Positions 12,001-27,100 are shown, counted from the first letter of the stretch. The stretch is DNA of 64,000 nucleotides from Tribonema minus (GCA_017506865.1 JAFCMP010000549.1:248001-312000), one strand, 5' to 3'. The notes: generated by a model not told the origin, from the letters alone. Numbers and translations are program-made.

Positions 12001-15000
12001 GCTCAGCGTGCCGCCCGCGGCGCCGCACTGCGCAGTGCAGTCGTCCTGCTTTGCGCACGCGCCCTGCGCATCGAGCACTGACCCCGCGCCGCAGCGCCCG
12101 TACACTATGGGCTGGCAGTCGATGACGCCGTCTTCATCAGAGGGCAACGCCTGCAGTTACAAGGTGACGCATTTGCAGGGATGAAATTGTTGTAAAACAT
12201 GGTGTGTTGTACTTGAATTTGCATCATCTTCGACTTTCGACGACACCGGCCTCGTCGGAGGGCAGCGCCTGGCGCAGCAACAACAATATTTGCAGGGATG
12301 AGCTACTTGATGCCAGGCTATGGAGCGTCAGTGGTATTCTTCGCCAGAGGGCGGCGCCTGCGGTTACACAGGCGACGCATCGCAGGGATAAGTCTGCTCT
12401 AGGACACGGAGCGTCAGAGTATCACGCTTGAAGTTTCATCAACTTCAACAGTCAACAACGCCGTCTTCATCGGAGGGCAGCGCCTGCGGGTACACACGAC
12501 GTTTGAAGGGCAAAAGCAGTCTTAGGCCTTGAACATCATGCCTACAAGTGTGTACGTGAATATGATGCTTGAGCTTCCATCATCTTTGATGAAATGTGAT
12601 GCTGTCTTCGTCGGAGGGCGGCGCCTGCTGTCACACAGGCGACGCATTGCAGGGATGGGTTTTCGATAAAATATGGAGAGTAATAGTTGGATTTGCATTT
12701 AAAGTCCACTTGCAATGACGCCGTCTTTATCAGAGGGCAGCCCCTGCCATTAAACACGCAACATTTGAAAGGGAAAGGCAGTCTCAGGCCGTGAACATCA
12801 TGCCTACGAGTGTGTATGTGAACATGATGCTTGAGCTACAATCAATACTGATACATGTGACACTGTCTTCGTCAGAGGGCAGCGCCTGCGGTCACACAGG
12901 CGAAGCATTCGCAGGGACGACGTTTGGTGCAGAATATGGAGCGTCATAGTTGAATTGCATCATCTTCAACTTGCAACGACGCCACCTTCGTCGGGGGGCA
13001 GCGCCTGTGGCTACACAGGCGACGCCTCGCAGGGATGAGTTTGTATCAGGATCTGGAGCGTCAGAGTAGGATGTGGAGTGTCAGAGTTGAACTTGTATTC
13101 ACTTCAACAAGCGTCGGCGCCGTCCTCGTGGCAGCGCTGCGGGCCACACGCGCGATGCATGCAGGGCTTAGCCGGTCGTACCATCATAGGCCATGAAACG
13201 TCGTGAGAACATCATGCTTCCTGTATGTAAACATCAAATTTGAACTTGACTCAACAAGACTGGCGTGCGGTCTCTGCTAAAGGAACGCGTCGGCGAAAAC
13301 GGGCGCGGCATCTAGCAGTGACAGTTGCAGGACACAGGACGTCACGCTTGGACTTGCAGCATCTTCAGCAAGCCTCGTCAAACATCGCATTTGCAGCGCC
13401 CTACCTGTTCAAGGATCGAAGTGCGTGAATGCACAAGAGCGCATTTGCGCAAGGCTACGAAGTCTGGACTGAGTTCAGGAAAGCACATAGTTGCACCTTT
13501 CCGTCGGCGTAGAAGTTGTAGCCCGGCTTGCACAGGCACATGCCGTCGGAGGGCTGGAAGATACGGTTGAGGCCCACGCATGAGCACTGAGTCGCCCCCG
13601 CTGCGCTGGTGCTGCTGGCCGAGCAAGGCAGACACAGCGCAGCGCCGTACTCCGCCTGTTGAAGTGGCAGATCATCCAAACAGCAGCGCTCAGGCATTAA
13701 TCAATATTAAACTTTCTAAATTTGAGTTTACTGTGGCAAGGGGGTCAAGCTGGTGCTGCTGGCCGAGCATGGCAGACACACCGCTGCACTGTACACCGCC
13801 TGTTGCAGTGGCGAGTCATCATGCGTTCAGTCAAAGTTCAATGTTGAAGTAAGTGTGGCAAGGGATTGAACTGGTGCTGCTGGCTGAGCAAGGCAGACAC
13901 AGCGCCGCGCCGTACTCCGCCTGTGGCAGTGGGGGGACATCATGCGCACAGTCATACTTCAATTTTGCAGATTTCAAGAAGTCAAGCCTGTGTCACCGAC
14001 ACCTGTTGAGGTAGATGTGGCTACTATGGCCAGGGAGGGGCCAGGGAGGGGTTGAATTAGCGCTGCTGGCTGTGCAAGGCTGAAACAGTGCGGCACCGTG
14101 CTCCGTCTGTTAAAGTGGCATCGTGCAGTCAGCATTGCTCAGGCATACTCCGAAGTTGAAGTCGTGCAGTCAGCATTGCTCAGGCATACTCCAAAGTTGA
14201 AGTATGTATCGTCAGCCTTCGGCATCAAGCGCTCAGTGATTGAGAAGACAACTACTGTGGCGAGGGGGTTGAAGAGGCGCAGCTCGCTGAGCAGGGCCAG
14301 CGCAGTGTGACGCTCTGCCTGTGGTAGTTACTTGCGGTGCGTTAAAGCATATGTGTATACATGAAGCTGGCTTTGAACAAAGCAGCGGCAGCGCTGCGCC
14401 GTGATCCGCCTGCTGAGGGTCTGCGCAGAGTTAGAAATGTCAATCGCATCCTGCCTTCCTCGCATACATACATGTCTCTGCAAAGTACTTACATACATAC
14501 CATGTCTGACACCTCGAGTACGTCATGTGCACGGACCGACACCAGGCAGCGGAGATTCACCTGTGCAGCCGGAGTTGCTGCCAAAAGCGCAGGAACATAA
14601 CTTCAGCCTGAAGTTGAAGTTCCCCTGTACATTTGCCGGCATGCATATTGTTTCAACGCGTATGTGTCCACTTGCAGCTGAGAAGATGAAGAAGAGGGGC
14701 ATGAGTCGTACACCACTTCCCGTGCTGCCAGAGGTCTCCCGGCCTACTGAATACATCACGTCAATACTGAGCATCATCACCTGGTAGGAGCCTTCCGGAC
14801 ACAGCAGGCACGTAGATGCGTCAGACGTCCCTGCGAGAGGCTGATACATGCCGGGAGCGCATGGTATCTCCTCCCTGGCCCCCGCCGGGCAGTAGCTGCC
14901 CTTGGGGCATTTATAGCCTGCACGGCAGCGATGTGAGAGCATGTTAGTTCGACCAGTGCCTGGTTGCACAACTGACTGTCACCGACGATGCTGTCTGACG

Positions 15001-15084
15001 TGGCAGAGCAAGTCAGCCTAACCGTAACTTAAGATCACCCCTTGCAACGCAGTCATGGAACCAGCAGCAGCAGCAGCGGCGACG

Positions 15085-15123
<39 letters not shown>

Positions 15124-18100
15124 GCACCAGCAGCACAGGCACCAGCACCGGCAGCAGCGACCTTAGCGGCAAGCACACAGCAGCGCCAGAGCCATACGGA
15201 AGACCATTCCAGAACTGTTCCCGAAGACCATTCCAGAACTGGCCCGGAAGACCAGTTCCAGAACTGTACCGGAAGATCATTCCAGAACTGTTCCGGAAGA
15301 CTATTCCAGAACTGTTCCGGAAGATCATTCCAGGACTGTTCCGGAAGACCCATCCCCAGAACAGCAGCGCTCAGCATTGCTCACCTCTCTGCGTGTCCAC
15401 GTCTGTGGGCTCTGCTGCGGTTGCGCCTTCGAGGCAGATGTAGCCGGCGGTGCAGTTGGCGCACGTCAGCCGCAGCGGGTCCGCGCCGTACATGCCGCTC
15501 GGGCACATGCGGCTGGCGGCAGGCAGCGACGCAGGCGCAGAGTGCGTGTATCAGAATCGACGGCGCTCAGGCAGGGCTGTAGAGGTAGACAGCGGCTCTC
15601 GAGAAGGGCTGCAAAGATTGCAACTACCTAACTACTGGTAGTGCTGGCGGGCAGGATTCTGAACTACGAGGCTGCAATTAGAACAGCCGGTCACGACTAA
15701 GGGCGCTCACTAGCGCAGTACAATGATTAGGACAGCGTTGGTGCCCTTCTTAGACTTTAATGCGGACAACGTTTGAAGCACCTCCCATAGCGTGCAGTCC
15801 GAAACCCTGCAGATCCTTGCAACCCCACACACGTGATGCCTTTGCGCAGCAGAGGGCGTGCTCGCGAGTGGCTAAAGCCACCGTATGCAGTTACAATCAG
15901 TTACAGTCAGTCACATGGTCAAGCGCGAGCATCTCTGTCTTACTCGCACGCATTGCATGTGGTTGGCCAGAGTTCGACAGTGAAGTTGAAGGTTTCGGCG
16001 ACTTTGCCACAAGTTGGAGCCGTCTCTAATCTCCTAGGCAAAATTCAGGGTTGGGGTGCAATGACCATTCCAGAGCTGAGGGGTGATCAGGTTAGGGTCA
16101 GGGTTACGGTTTGCGTTAGGGCGGTGCCGCAGGCATCAGACTGCACACCACGTGTGTAGTATAGGGAATTTTCTCACCAGGCATCCTCCATCTCCCCCAG
16201 TACGTTGGTGGAGTTGCCATCAGTTGAGCCGTAGTAGCCCAGGGGGCAGATGCTGCGATGGGGGGAAGGGGGGGAAGCGGGGGGGGGGGAGGTCGTGACG
16301 ACGGTATGCTCCACATGCAAAGTGTGCAGTTGGGTATTGCTAGCGGAGAGGAGCGGGGAGAGTAGTGACTACCGGCGAAATGTACGCTTGAGGTGCAGAA
16401 GGAGCAGCTGCGCATGCTGAAAGCTATACGTGCCTGCAACACCTAGGCGACATGCATGTTGACAGCTACAGCTCTCAAGTTCCATGTGACGACACTTTGC
16501 CCAGCGCAGTAACTTGACCTGAAGTGTGCATGGCGCATTGCGTAGGCTGGCGCCTCTTCTGAGCACTGACCAGAGTTCATGCCTCAAATCATTGAGTCAA
16601 ATGCTCTCAACACAACCACGGCACAAAAAACATCTTCCTTTCAAGCGCCCACTCAGCACAGCAGCACAGATATCAGCGTGCATGCCGCCCAAGCAGTATA
16701 CTCACCTGTAACTGTCGGAGCCGAGAGGGCAGTACTGACCCAGTATACAGGCGATCGGGCATGCTGAGTACTTGTTGTTAAGTCTCGCTTAGCACGCGAA
16801 AAAGTTCGTATGGTGGATGTACAGCTTGCACCACCACCAGAATCTACATGCGTCTTGTGAACACCTGAGAGTGTCTCAATCATGCCAAGTACTACTCACC
16901 TGTAACTGTCGGAGCCGGGAGGGCAGTACTGACCCAGTATACAGGCGACCGGGGTGATGGACCCAGGGGGGCAGTGGTACCCTGCTGGGCACTGCTGCGG
17001 TGCTGCACCGCCACCACTGCAGTAGCCACCGCCTGCACCACCAACACAATGGTTTGATTGTCATTTGATGGTCACAGAGAGAAAATGTAGTGATGCTGGT
17101 CGTGAAACAGCTTAACTGCAGCCAAGGTGATGTAGTATACTAAAGCTTGGATACCCAACGTTTTATCAGGTTTCTCACGTCGCAGGCGCTGACAGCACAA
17201 TGCCGTAGCCGCGGCCTGCAAGGAGGCGAATGTGAAGGATCTGATTAATCTTGATGCTCCAGCCTTCAACTACTGAGACTTTTCATGCATGAATCTGCAG
17301 AGAATGCTCAATATGGGATAGACCAGGAACAGCACAAGCGCTGCTTAGCGGAATTGCACATGGGCCGTTGGCGGAACTGCACAAGGGCCGAGAAAGGTGG
17401 CACATGCACATTGCTGCACAACAGCAATGCATGCAATAGATGTACTTCAAGCATCTAGCTCTGTGCCTCAGCGCAAATACCTGGGCACATGGTGTAGTTG
17501 CTCGAAAGGGCGGGGCAGTAGGTGCCAGGCAGGCATACCAGGGGTCCCGTGCTCCCCTGCTCACAGTAGTCGCCCCCATCACAGCTGGTGCAGTCAGCCA
17601 CTGCGCGCAGCCCTGCGGTGCTGCCATAGGTTCCCTGCACATTGCCCAGGCGCAGGTCTCGTTAGCAACAGCAACATGACTAGACTAAGAGCCGCTACTG
17701 CAGCCCATAACCTCAACTCTCAACAATTGGTAAGCTCTTTACTTGATCTTGTACTGCAACTTTAACTTGTGCGCCTAGCAGGCGAGGACATTACCAATAC
17801 ATCGTGGCCGCATGTGTGTGCATTACTTGCAGACTAGAGGCTTGTGGGCACGTATTTGCACCATTTGCAAGCTACAGGTGCCGACTTACATAATCGTGAC
17901 TTCTACAAAGTCGACACATCAACGAGTACAGAGTTGAGGCACAAGGAAAGAGTTGAAGTATACAAGCACGCTACCTCAGGTGGCCGCCAATAATGTACTG
18001 TGCTTCAGTTCGTGAACAACAAAACAATGTGCGTCAGGCTGCGCAGCCCGATCACGACATCGATGCAGTCATCATTTCAAGCCTTGGCACAGTCATAACT

Positions 18101-21100
18101 GGTATTTTAAGTGTTCCGCCGTGCTGATTCATAGCGGTCACATACGACTGTTCGGGGTATAAGACCAGTATTTCCAGTATACATACTTACCCCCGGGCAT
18201 GGAATGGGCTCCACAGTACCCTCTGGGCAGTAGTACCCTACAGGGCATGGGAAGTTGGCATATCGCTCCTGCATAAAGCACAAGAACAAAAGGTGACAGA
18301 CGTCAGAATGTTAGTACAGGGGCCATGATATTGTGCTTCTTCATGAACCTACATGGTGATCCTACCCAAGTGTTGACAGTGTCGGTGAAACCTACTAGAC
18401 ATCCACTGCTGCCTTTGGCCGCATCCGTGGAACAATTCACTGCAAAGTACGTGTAATTTGACCCGGAAGTCCAATGTACTTCAAGCTCGTGACTCGAACT
18501 GCCACAATTGTCGCCGGGTGCACAAAACTATTTTCAGCATTGGTTCATGCATTAAGAAGCCATGCCATTCAGTACAGGCATGCAGCACAAGTGCCCACAT
18601 GAGGCCGCGCATTTATCAATCGTTTCTCTCGTGCACATGGCAACGCTCAGCAGCAGCAAACTACTCAATGAGCAACAGCTCTCCCCCTTGCATCAGGCTC
18701 CGAGCCTGGTGCGCTTCTTAGGTGTAAGCTAGTGCCCGTCTGATGTTGCGAAATGTAATTTATCACTGGTGAAGAAGTCAGTGCTCAGCAGTAAGTGTCA
18801 GTGCTCACCGTCCCCTCCTCGTAGCACCAGTACCCCGCCGGGCACGGCACGCACGCGCTGTTGTCGCCCTGACAGGAGCATGATCAGTGCAGGCCAGTGA
18901 GGGTGGCAGTAGTCAGCTTATGGTTGTGGAGTCAGGCGAGGTCATGCCCAAACGCAATGCGAAAATAGTGTGCAACAGTGCCAAGGCATGAAGTCAGTAT
19001 GAACGGTGCACTCACAAGCTGCAAGACTGCAGGTGGCGAGAGTCATGTCCCGTTGTCTACGGCGGCCGAGGCATGCGCATGAGCGCAAGTAACCAAAGTA
19101 AACGAGTAAACTCCGATAGGGCAACACCTGTGAAGGTATGTGGCACATGCAAGTAGGGTGTGTGTTTAGGTGTCATACTCCGTCAGTATGGCTTGTGGCC
19201 CAATTCCTGTGGGCTGGGCTTGCAAATGAAGAGATTTGATGTGCAGGTGCTTGTATAAGCAGAGCACTAGCCCGGACTCAGTGGCTGGACCAATACTGGA
19301 CTGGTGCCACAACATGCAATGGTGGACTAGTACAGTGACGGGAGTAACTCCAGCATGGTTGAACCTATTGAAGTATGTAGGCACAAGCAAGTAGGATAGG
19401 CAATGTAGCCGTCACACTCTGTCCATGTGGACCGGGACCCAATATCTGTGCACTTCTACATGACCACAGGGCGTCGCCTCACCTGTTCCAGGAGCCCATT
19501 CCACGTGGCGGGGGGGCACGCGATGGGGTCCAGACCCTCTTCGCAGTAGTAGCCGCGCGGGCACTGGTCTGCGGGGTATGTATATATCAGCGGAGCACGA
19601 GAAGCAGCGCTCAGCCATGCACGCTCGATGTATGCACCGTGGTAAAATCAGAATGCGTATGCGGTGAGCGACGAGACAGTTGCCGCGCCAAGGCAATGCA
19701 ATCGTGTTTCTTGAGAGTTGTGCTGCAGCGATGCACTTGTGTTGCAATAGCACTGTTGTACAGCACCAACACAAGACAGAGCCTGATCCCGCAGGCAGTT
19801 ATGGTCGATACCACGAGCAGCAAACGTGACCTGCGCACCTATATATATATGGAAGTAATACGTATGCATTGTGGTAATCAGAGTGAATACAAGGCGTGCG
19901 ACCGGACAGAAGCCCTACCAAGACAACGCAATCGTGTTCAATGCCACAAGCGGCAAACACAGCAAGCACACCTGGGACAGCGCGGCCTGGCACACAAAGG
20001 AACCTAGCAGGGCATGCGCCACAGTCATCCGGCCTGGATCCCATCAGCTCCACTCGTACCTGAGGGGGGCGGGTATGTATTGATGGTGATGATCAGTTTC
20101 ACATCTCTTCGTGTACATTTTGCGATTTCAAGGTTTGGCTGGTGCTTGCAGTAAACCGCAAAGCATGCAGCAACGATGGCAACCTGCGTGTGAAGTATTG
20201 ACAGTGAATATCATATTCGCATCTCACAGGCTGCAGACTGAGCTGGTGCTTTCAATCTTATACATCCCAAACCTATGCGCTCCACAGCACGACAGGCATT
20301 GCGATTGAAACCACCGCTGTGCACTGACTATGCATTTCCGCACGACTGAGCTTCAAATCGCCGCTGTGCGCTGACCGTGGCATTGGCGCACGGCTCAGCA
20401 ATAACCACCGTCGAGCACTGACCGCGGCATTGGGGCACTGCTCAGCAATAACCACCGCTGAGCACTGACCGCAGCATTGGGGCACTGCTCAGCCAAAACC
20501 AGCGTGTTGAGCAGAGCCGCAGTGCAGTTTCATCCTAGCCCTTCATCCTTATTAGCCTCTGTACACAACGATAGGCACAGGCACGCATGGAACGCGCGCA
20601 GCGCCTCCCGTAGTGTGGTGATTGCACATGCTCACGCTGCGCCCTGACCGTAGAAATGAGGCATGGCTCAGCAACGGCCACCATTGAACACTGACCGTGG
20701 CGCTGACGCACGGCTCAGAAATACTCACACAGCACGTCAAGCAAAGCCACCGTTGAATGCTGAGTGTGGCGTAGTAACTCGGCTCACCAACAAATCACCG
20801 CTATGCACTCATCGTGGCACTGAGGCATGGCTTAGCTAGCCAGAGCGTTGTCCGAACCCTAACCCTAACTCCAGCGTTGAGCACTGACCATATATAAGCA
20901 GCTCAGCAAAACACACAGTGTTGAGCACTGACCGTGACTCGGGACACGCCTCAGCTACGACCGCCGTTCAGCGCATGCGGGCGCAACTCGACGATACGCA
21001 GCGTTGTACCCAAGTCAGCAGCTACACCGCTGCGCACTGACCGTGGCATTGGGGGCATACCTCAGCGCTGAGCGCTGAATGGCATTGGCACGGCTCAGTC

Positions 21101-24100
21101 AGACACAGCGCGATAACGACCACTGTATTCACTGCCTGCGGCACCAGAGCATGGCCCATCCGCAAATCACCGTTGAGCAGGGACCAAGGCATTGCAGCCC
21201 AGCTCAGCTAGCCAGGGCGTTGAGCTGAACGCTGAATACGGCATTTGATAGTGTTGAGCACTGACCGTGGCGTTGGGGCACGGCTCAGCTACGATCGCCG
21301 TCCAGCGCGTCTGGGCGCAATTCAGCAGTACCTGGCAACTACGCACGTCTCAGCAACAAACAGTCGAGCACTGACCGTGGCATTGGGGCACGGCTCAGGA
21401 ACAAAACACAATTCAGCACAGCTGGGGCCGCAACTAGACGATACACAGCGTTGAGCGCAACTCAGCAACAGTTCACCGCTGAGCACTGACCGTGGCATTG
21501 GGGCACGGCTCAGGAACGGCGCTGCCAGCCTCGCAGTAGTGTCCCGCAGGGCACGGCCCACCGTTGAGGGCTGGCCAGAAGCCCTCATAGTCGACGTAGT
21601 CGATGATGGCGTACTGACTGTTGGGGTCGGGTTCAGCAGCGCCCGTCTTGGAGAAGTAGCCCGCGCGGATGTCGCCCTGGGGGGTGGGTGAAGGGGGGGG
21701 GGGGGGGGCAGTGCTCAGCGGAAGGGTAGTTGGTCGTGACATTTGGCATTCGCGGATTGCCGCTCTGAGGGGGGAAGGAGGGGGGTGGGGTCGGGGGCAG
21801 GCCATGCGCAGGCGGCGCCGCGGTTGTTGAGGAGGCACGAGCATAATCGGTCGTGGCAGTCATGTCAACGACTCAAAGTCCTCTGTATTCAGGATTTGAT
21901 GCGCACCTGCGTATGTGCATGCTGTGCCTGTCAGACGGCGCAGCCTTGCGAGCTGGCGCAATCAGGCAATGGCAACCCCAGCTTCAATAATGACCATAAC
22001 CCTATGGGCAGCGCAACGACAAGATTGAGAGTGGTGAGGGGGCACGCAGTCTTGGCGCCGCACGTGACATAGCACGGGGGTGATTCTGCGTGTCGCTCGG
22101 CCGTTAGAGCAACGACTGGCAAGTCGTCAATTTTGGCGCATCCAGGCTTGGCGATTGTCATGTCAAAGATGGAGTTTAATCATAATCCGGCCTGGAGGGA
22201 TGAGCGCAACGAAGCAGCTTTGTCTGCACATTGGAATGCACGCCGAACACTGGTGCAGCATGGCTCAGCGCGCACAGTGCATCCGCCTGGAGCTGCGGCA
22301 TACACTTGCTGTTGGCGTCTGTGACGGTAAGTAGCCTGCGCTGTCATGCGGCTCTGTGATTGCCAGTCAGTTGAGAGGTCCGAGTCAGCGCAGATGCGGT
22401 GCGTGGCAGTGACAGCAGCTACAGCTGCGGTGTCGTAGGCGCGCCCAGCCGTGCTGTGCGAGCGTTGCTTCAGCATAGGCTCGGTGCAAGCTCGCTCTTG
22501 CAGCTCAGCTGTGCCTCGAATTGCGCGAAGAATGGCTGTTGAGCGCTGATGCAATGTGCAGATCCTCCAAATCAACTGTGAGCATCGGCCAGTGTTCCAT
22601 GGAGCTGTACAGTCACAGAATCATCGTTCTGTAGGCGCAGGTGCTGCACCAGCAGTTCGTGTGCACACATCACACATGGAGACCCCTGACCGGACTCAAA
22701 GCGGCGGCTTCAAGTTTAGGTGGGCTGTAAGCCTCTCAACTTCAACATTACGGGTAGGCGGTTAGGGTTCATGAACCGCAACTTGAACTCACCACGACTT
22801 CAAATCTAGGATTAGGGGTAGAGTCAGCGTGGTGAGCACAAACTTCAAATCTTGGATGAGAGTAAGAGTTAGAGTTGTGAACTTCAACTTGAGCTCACCG
22901 TAACGTCGCCATCCACACAGTACACCCCTGGGGGGCAGCTGGCACACTGCGTCGCGTTGGACAGGCCGGTGACCTGGCGACAGCATGCGCGCGGAGGAGC
23001 GACGTCAGTACACAAGCAATGCTGAGCACTGCTGTCAGCGACGCGAAACAAGAGGCGCCACTGTAGGCATTCAAGTCAGAGATGCGGGGTGTCGCTGAGG
23101 TGGGAGAGTACGCCACCGTTCATTTCTTTTCAACGCCTTAGATGCCAGGGGTGCTTAGTTGTTGTCAAGAACCTCAGCCTGGTGTCGGTGTACAAGGTGA
23201 TGCTGAGCACTGCTGCAAGTTACGGGAATGTACGTTTCAAGCCCCAGGGATGCGCTCGGCATTGCAGTTGGCGACGCATGCTGCCACTGAGGCGAAGGGG
23301 CGCGGCGCAGCGATCTTTGAAGTTTGATGTTGAAGAGTTACGCCTGCCGGGGGCACGCTGCAGAATCATGGCCACCACTGGTGTCACACGGTCATTGCAA
23401 GTGGAATGCCGTACAGGCATTCATAGGCCAGCGGACAGCTTCGCGACAGCTATCTTGCGTTTTAAGGATGGCCCGTGCGACAGAAGCAATTGCTGATATT
23501 GACATGAGATCAGCCAGTGCGGGCCCCTTGCAAGCTCTGTTGCACCTGTGAGAAAGCTCTTGTGCATGAAAGAGACAGCGCATGAGTCAATTCAAGAGTA
23601 CAAGCATATACGTCAGTTACTTACTTGTGGCTTTTTGCTTGCGTGTGTATGCATGTGAGGCACTCAAAGTCTTCAAACAAGTTGAAGTTGTCACCTGCTT
23701 CGGCATCTCTGTCGGTCCTCCACGTGACGATTCGCCCAACCCTTGTGCGAACGATAAATTAGATTTATCAATGGCCAGAGACAGGGTACATGCGTATATT
23801 TGCATGAGTCTTACTAGACTGGGTGTCCGTGTGCGGATCTTCGGTCCCAGTGATCCCTGCTTCGACGCATGGTCGAACGGGCGACGCTGCGGCGCATGGG
23901 AGGTTACTCGTCCATGCGCCCCCTCTACAGACATCAACTGTTGCAGTGCTCAGCAGAAAGCAGCGCTCACCGGGTTGTACGTCCCAGGCGGGCACCTGTC
24001 GGCGGGGGTCCCCGTCCCCTCGGGGCAGTAAAAGAGTTCCGGGCACACTGCAGGGTGAGAGGTCCCCTCCTCGCAGTAGTAGCCTGGGGGTCAGGCCAAT

Positions 24101-27100
24101 GCAAGAAGGCAGGAGCTCAGTGGACCAGGCAGCGATGCAAGCAGTAAAGCCTGTGCCAGACAACAAGTGATGGCACTACGCTGCTGCTCCCCTAAGTCTC
24201 TCCGCAAAGACTTCACATTCTATACCATACGCCTGTTCGCCAAACAGTAAAGCGGTTGCGCGCGCTGCTGTCCACATGCATGTGACAACACGCGGGGCAT
24301 AGCACCTGGGGGACCGGTGCCCAGCATGCCGATACTTAAACGCTCGGGATAGTTCTTGCGGCGTTGCTGTTCATGTAGGACCACAGCGCTGATGACACAG
24401 GCAACACTTAAAAAAGTGCTACTTCAAACAAAGTATGTACATTGTAGAAGTCGTCTCATCTGAAAGCATGCAACTTGCGTGCATAGCAGGCGACTGCAAT
24501 GTTGAAGTACCACGACGCAAGTGCCTTGTGCCTGTGACACAAGCCAGGGCGGTTCGTGCGTGTGCTGCCGCAGCGTCACAGTGAGCCGCAGCGGCGGTGG
24601 ACACCTGGGCAAACACAGTCACCACCTCGCGAGCAAATAGCACATGCCCAGACACACATACATCGATTCACTCACGGCTGCAAGATGCAATGGTGGCGCA
24701 GGCTGCTGTGCCCGACCACCTTCCTGACCTGAATAAACGTTCGGACTCGAGTTGAAGTTCAAGTTCAACCCCAGACACGTGCACACTCCTCAGCGGCACG
24801 ACGCGCCGCGATGCGCTCACCCGCTCGACAAGGATCGCGGATCGCCCAGCCCTGCACCTGAAGTCAACTGGACTTCAACTTCACCATAGGGGGCCAGCTT
24901 CAACATCAACCTTAACGTCACACCGCTCAACGACAGGACGCGCAGCGCGCCGTGGCAAGCGCCCCTGGCGGAGGGGTCGCACAGCCCCCCGCCCTGGCAC
25001 GCTTGAAGTCGTCAACTTCAACTGCACTCTCATCCTGAAGTCGTCTCCTTCCTCAGCCTTCACCTCATGCACACCGCAGAGCGCCCATCCCTACACTTGA
25101 AGTCAATTTAACGTCAACCTTCTCCTGAAGCCAGAATTCAACATCCACCTTACCCTCACAGCACCCACCGCCACGGGACTGTTAGCCCTAACTGTAACCC
25201 TAGTTCTAACCCCTAAGGACGCGCCCACCTGCCGAACAGGGGTCGCAGAGCGCCGCCCCCGGCAGGCTCCACACCTGAACAAGACTTCACTTCAGCCACA
25301 ACCCGGCAGTAGATATTGACTTCAACTTCACCTCACAACTTCACTTCAACTTGTGCGCACCGCTGATCAACAGGGCGCGCTCACCTGCCAAACAGCGGTC
25401 ACAGCGCACCGCTCACTGACGCGGCACTTTTAACCCTAATCTCAACCCTAACCCTTACCCCAACCCTACACCTAACCCCTAAAGACGTGCTCACCTGCCG
25501 GACAGGGGTCGCAGAGCGCTGCCCCCGGCAGCGACGCGTACGTTCCCGGCTCGCACGGCAGCGGCTCCGGGCTGCCCACGGGGCAGTAACTGCCAGCAGG
25601 ACACTCGTCGCCGCCGTATGTCAGGCTGGTTGAAGTGTAGTTCCCGGAAGTGTAAGTGGTCGTGTAGGTGCCGCCTGTGGGGGCGGCGGTGGTGACGCCG
25701 CGCTTGCAGTAGAAGCCCGCTGAGCACTGTGCTGTGGGGGCCACCAGCCCCGGCCCCTCGCAGTAAAAGCCCTGCGGCACGATAAAGAATTCAAGTAGGG
25801 CTACGGTGTTTAGGGTTCGGGGGTGACGAGGCTTGAGCTGCGACGAGAGCGCAAGTGCTGGCGGTTTGGTTCAAGTAGGGTTACAGGGTATAGGGTCTGC
25901 AGTGACGAGGCTTGAGCTAGGGTTAGGTTGTGAGCGCTGGGGGTCAGTGCCCTGTGCTGTCGGGTTTAGTAGAGTTAGAGTTTCAGAAAGAAGCTTTCAG
26001 GTAGCGTTTGAGGCGATAGGTTTTGAGCTCAGGTTCGGTGTAGTGCTGAGAATTCGAGGCCGGCAGTATGGCCAAAAGTATATGTAGGGTCTGGGTGTGA
26101 TGTTTTGTTTTGGGGCCGAGATCAGGGGGAACTGCAGGCCAGCGAAGCCCTGACCCCCTTTTGCGCGCGCGCGCGTTTGCGACTTGTAAAGTGCAGAGGT
26201 AGATACTTTGCTGTACAGAATATCTCAATACATACCTAAACCTACCAGGCGACATGCAGCATACATACCCCCAATCACGCACCTCCGAGCACGCGACGCA
26301 GTCATGCAGCGCGGCAGTGCCGGCGGCGGGGGCGTAGGTGCCAACGGGGCACTGCACGGGGGATGCAGAAGCCTCCTCGCAGTACGAACCCGCGGTGCAG
26401 ATGGTCTCCATGGCGGCGCAAGATGGGTCTGAAGGCTTGCCGTTCGCGTCCTGCATGGCAATAATGCGTTTGACGTGTGTCAATACGGGCACTGGCGGCA
26501 GAGACATACGGGCACTACAGCGGCAGAGACATGCCGTAGAATTGTGCACTCGTGTACCGAGGTGAGGACAGTGGTGGTTTTGAAAACCAGAAGTGTACGT
26601 GCGCAAGGGCATGCCCCCTGCATTTAGGGCTGGGCCCGAGGGAAGCACGAAGCAGTGCCCAGATATAAATGTCGCCGAGCACTGACACAAGAGGTGATGC
26701 CCACCTGTGCACGGCGCAGGCGATTCCGCTCGCATACCGCGGCAGCAGCGTTGACGTAACGTGACGCTTGCCTGACGTTCGATGCACTTTGCAACGGCTG
26801 CGAACATGCATGTAAGCACATGACACCTGGTGCACGTGGTGGCGCCGCTTGAGGGTATATAGGTATCGTTACACAAGCACCATACCCCCCCCCCCCCCCC
26901 CCCCCCCCCCCCCGAGAATCAGTGCAAGCGGCTGGAAGTTGGAGCATGCAGCATGCACAACGCTTTCTATGCGTGCCGCGCTTACCATACATACATGCGC
27001 TCAGTACAGACACAGCCAGTGACCAGGCAACGCTGACGCTTTGGCACGACGTGTTGACGCAGCAGTAGTGCTCAGCAGCAGTGTTCACCTGAGACCCTGT

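Noticed and set aside
20290-21490. CRISPR-like array of 33-bp repeats
   Set aside because: Repeats are diverged, spacers irregular, the unit is part of exon 23 and its donor, and the genome is eukaryotic.
22085-22135. tRNA-like sequence (GCTCGGCCGTTAGAGC followed by a stem-loop with GGCA)
   Set aside because: The D-arm fits, but the anticodon loop would be 4-6 bases, there is no T-arm GGTTCGA and no acceptor stem pairing.
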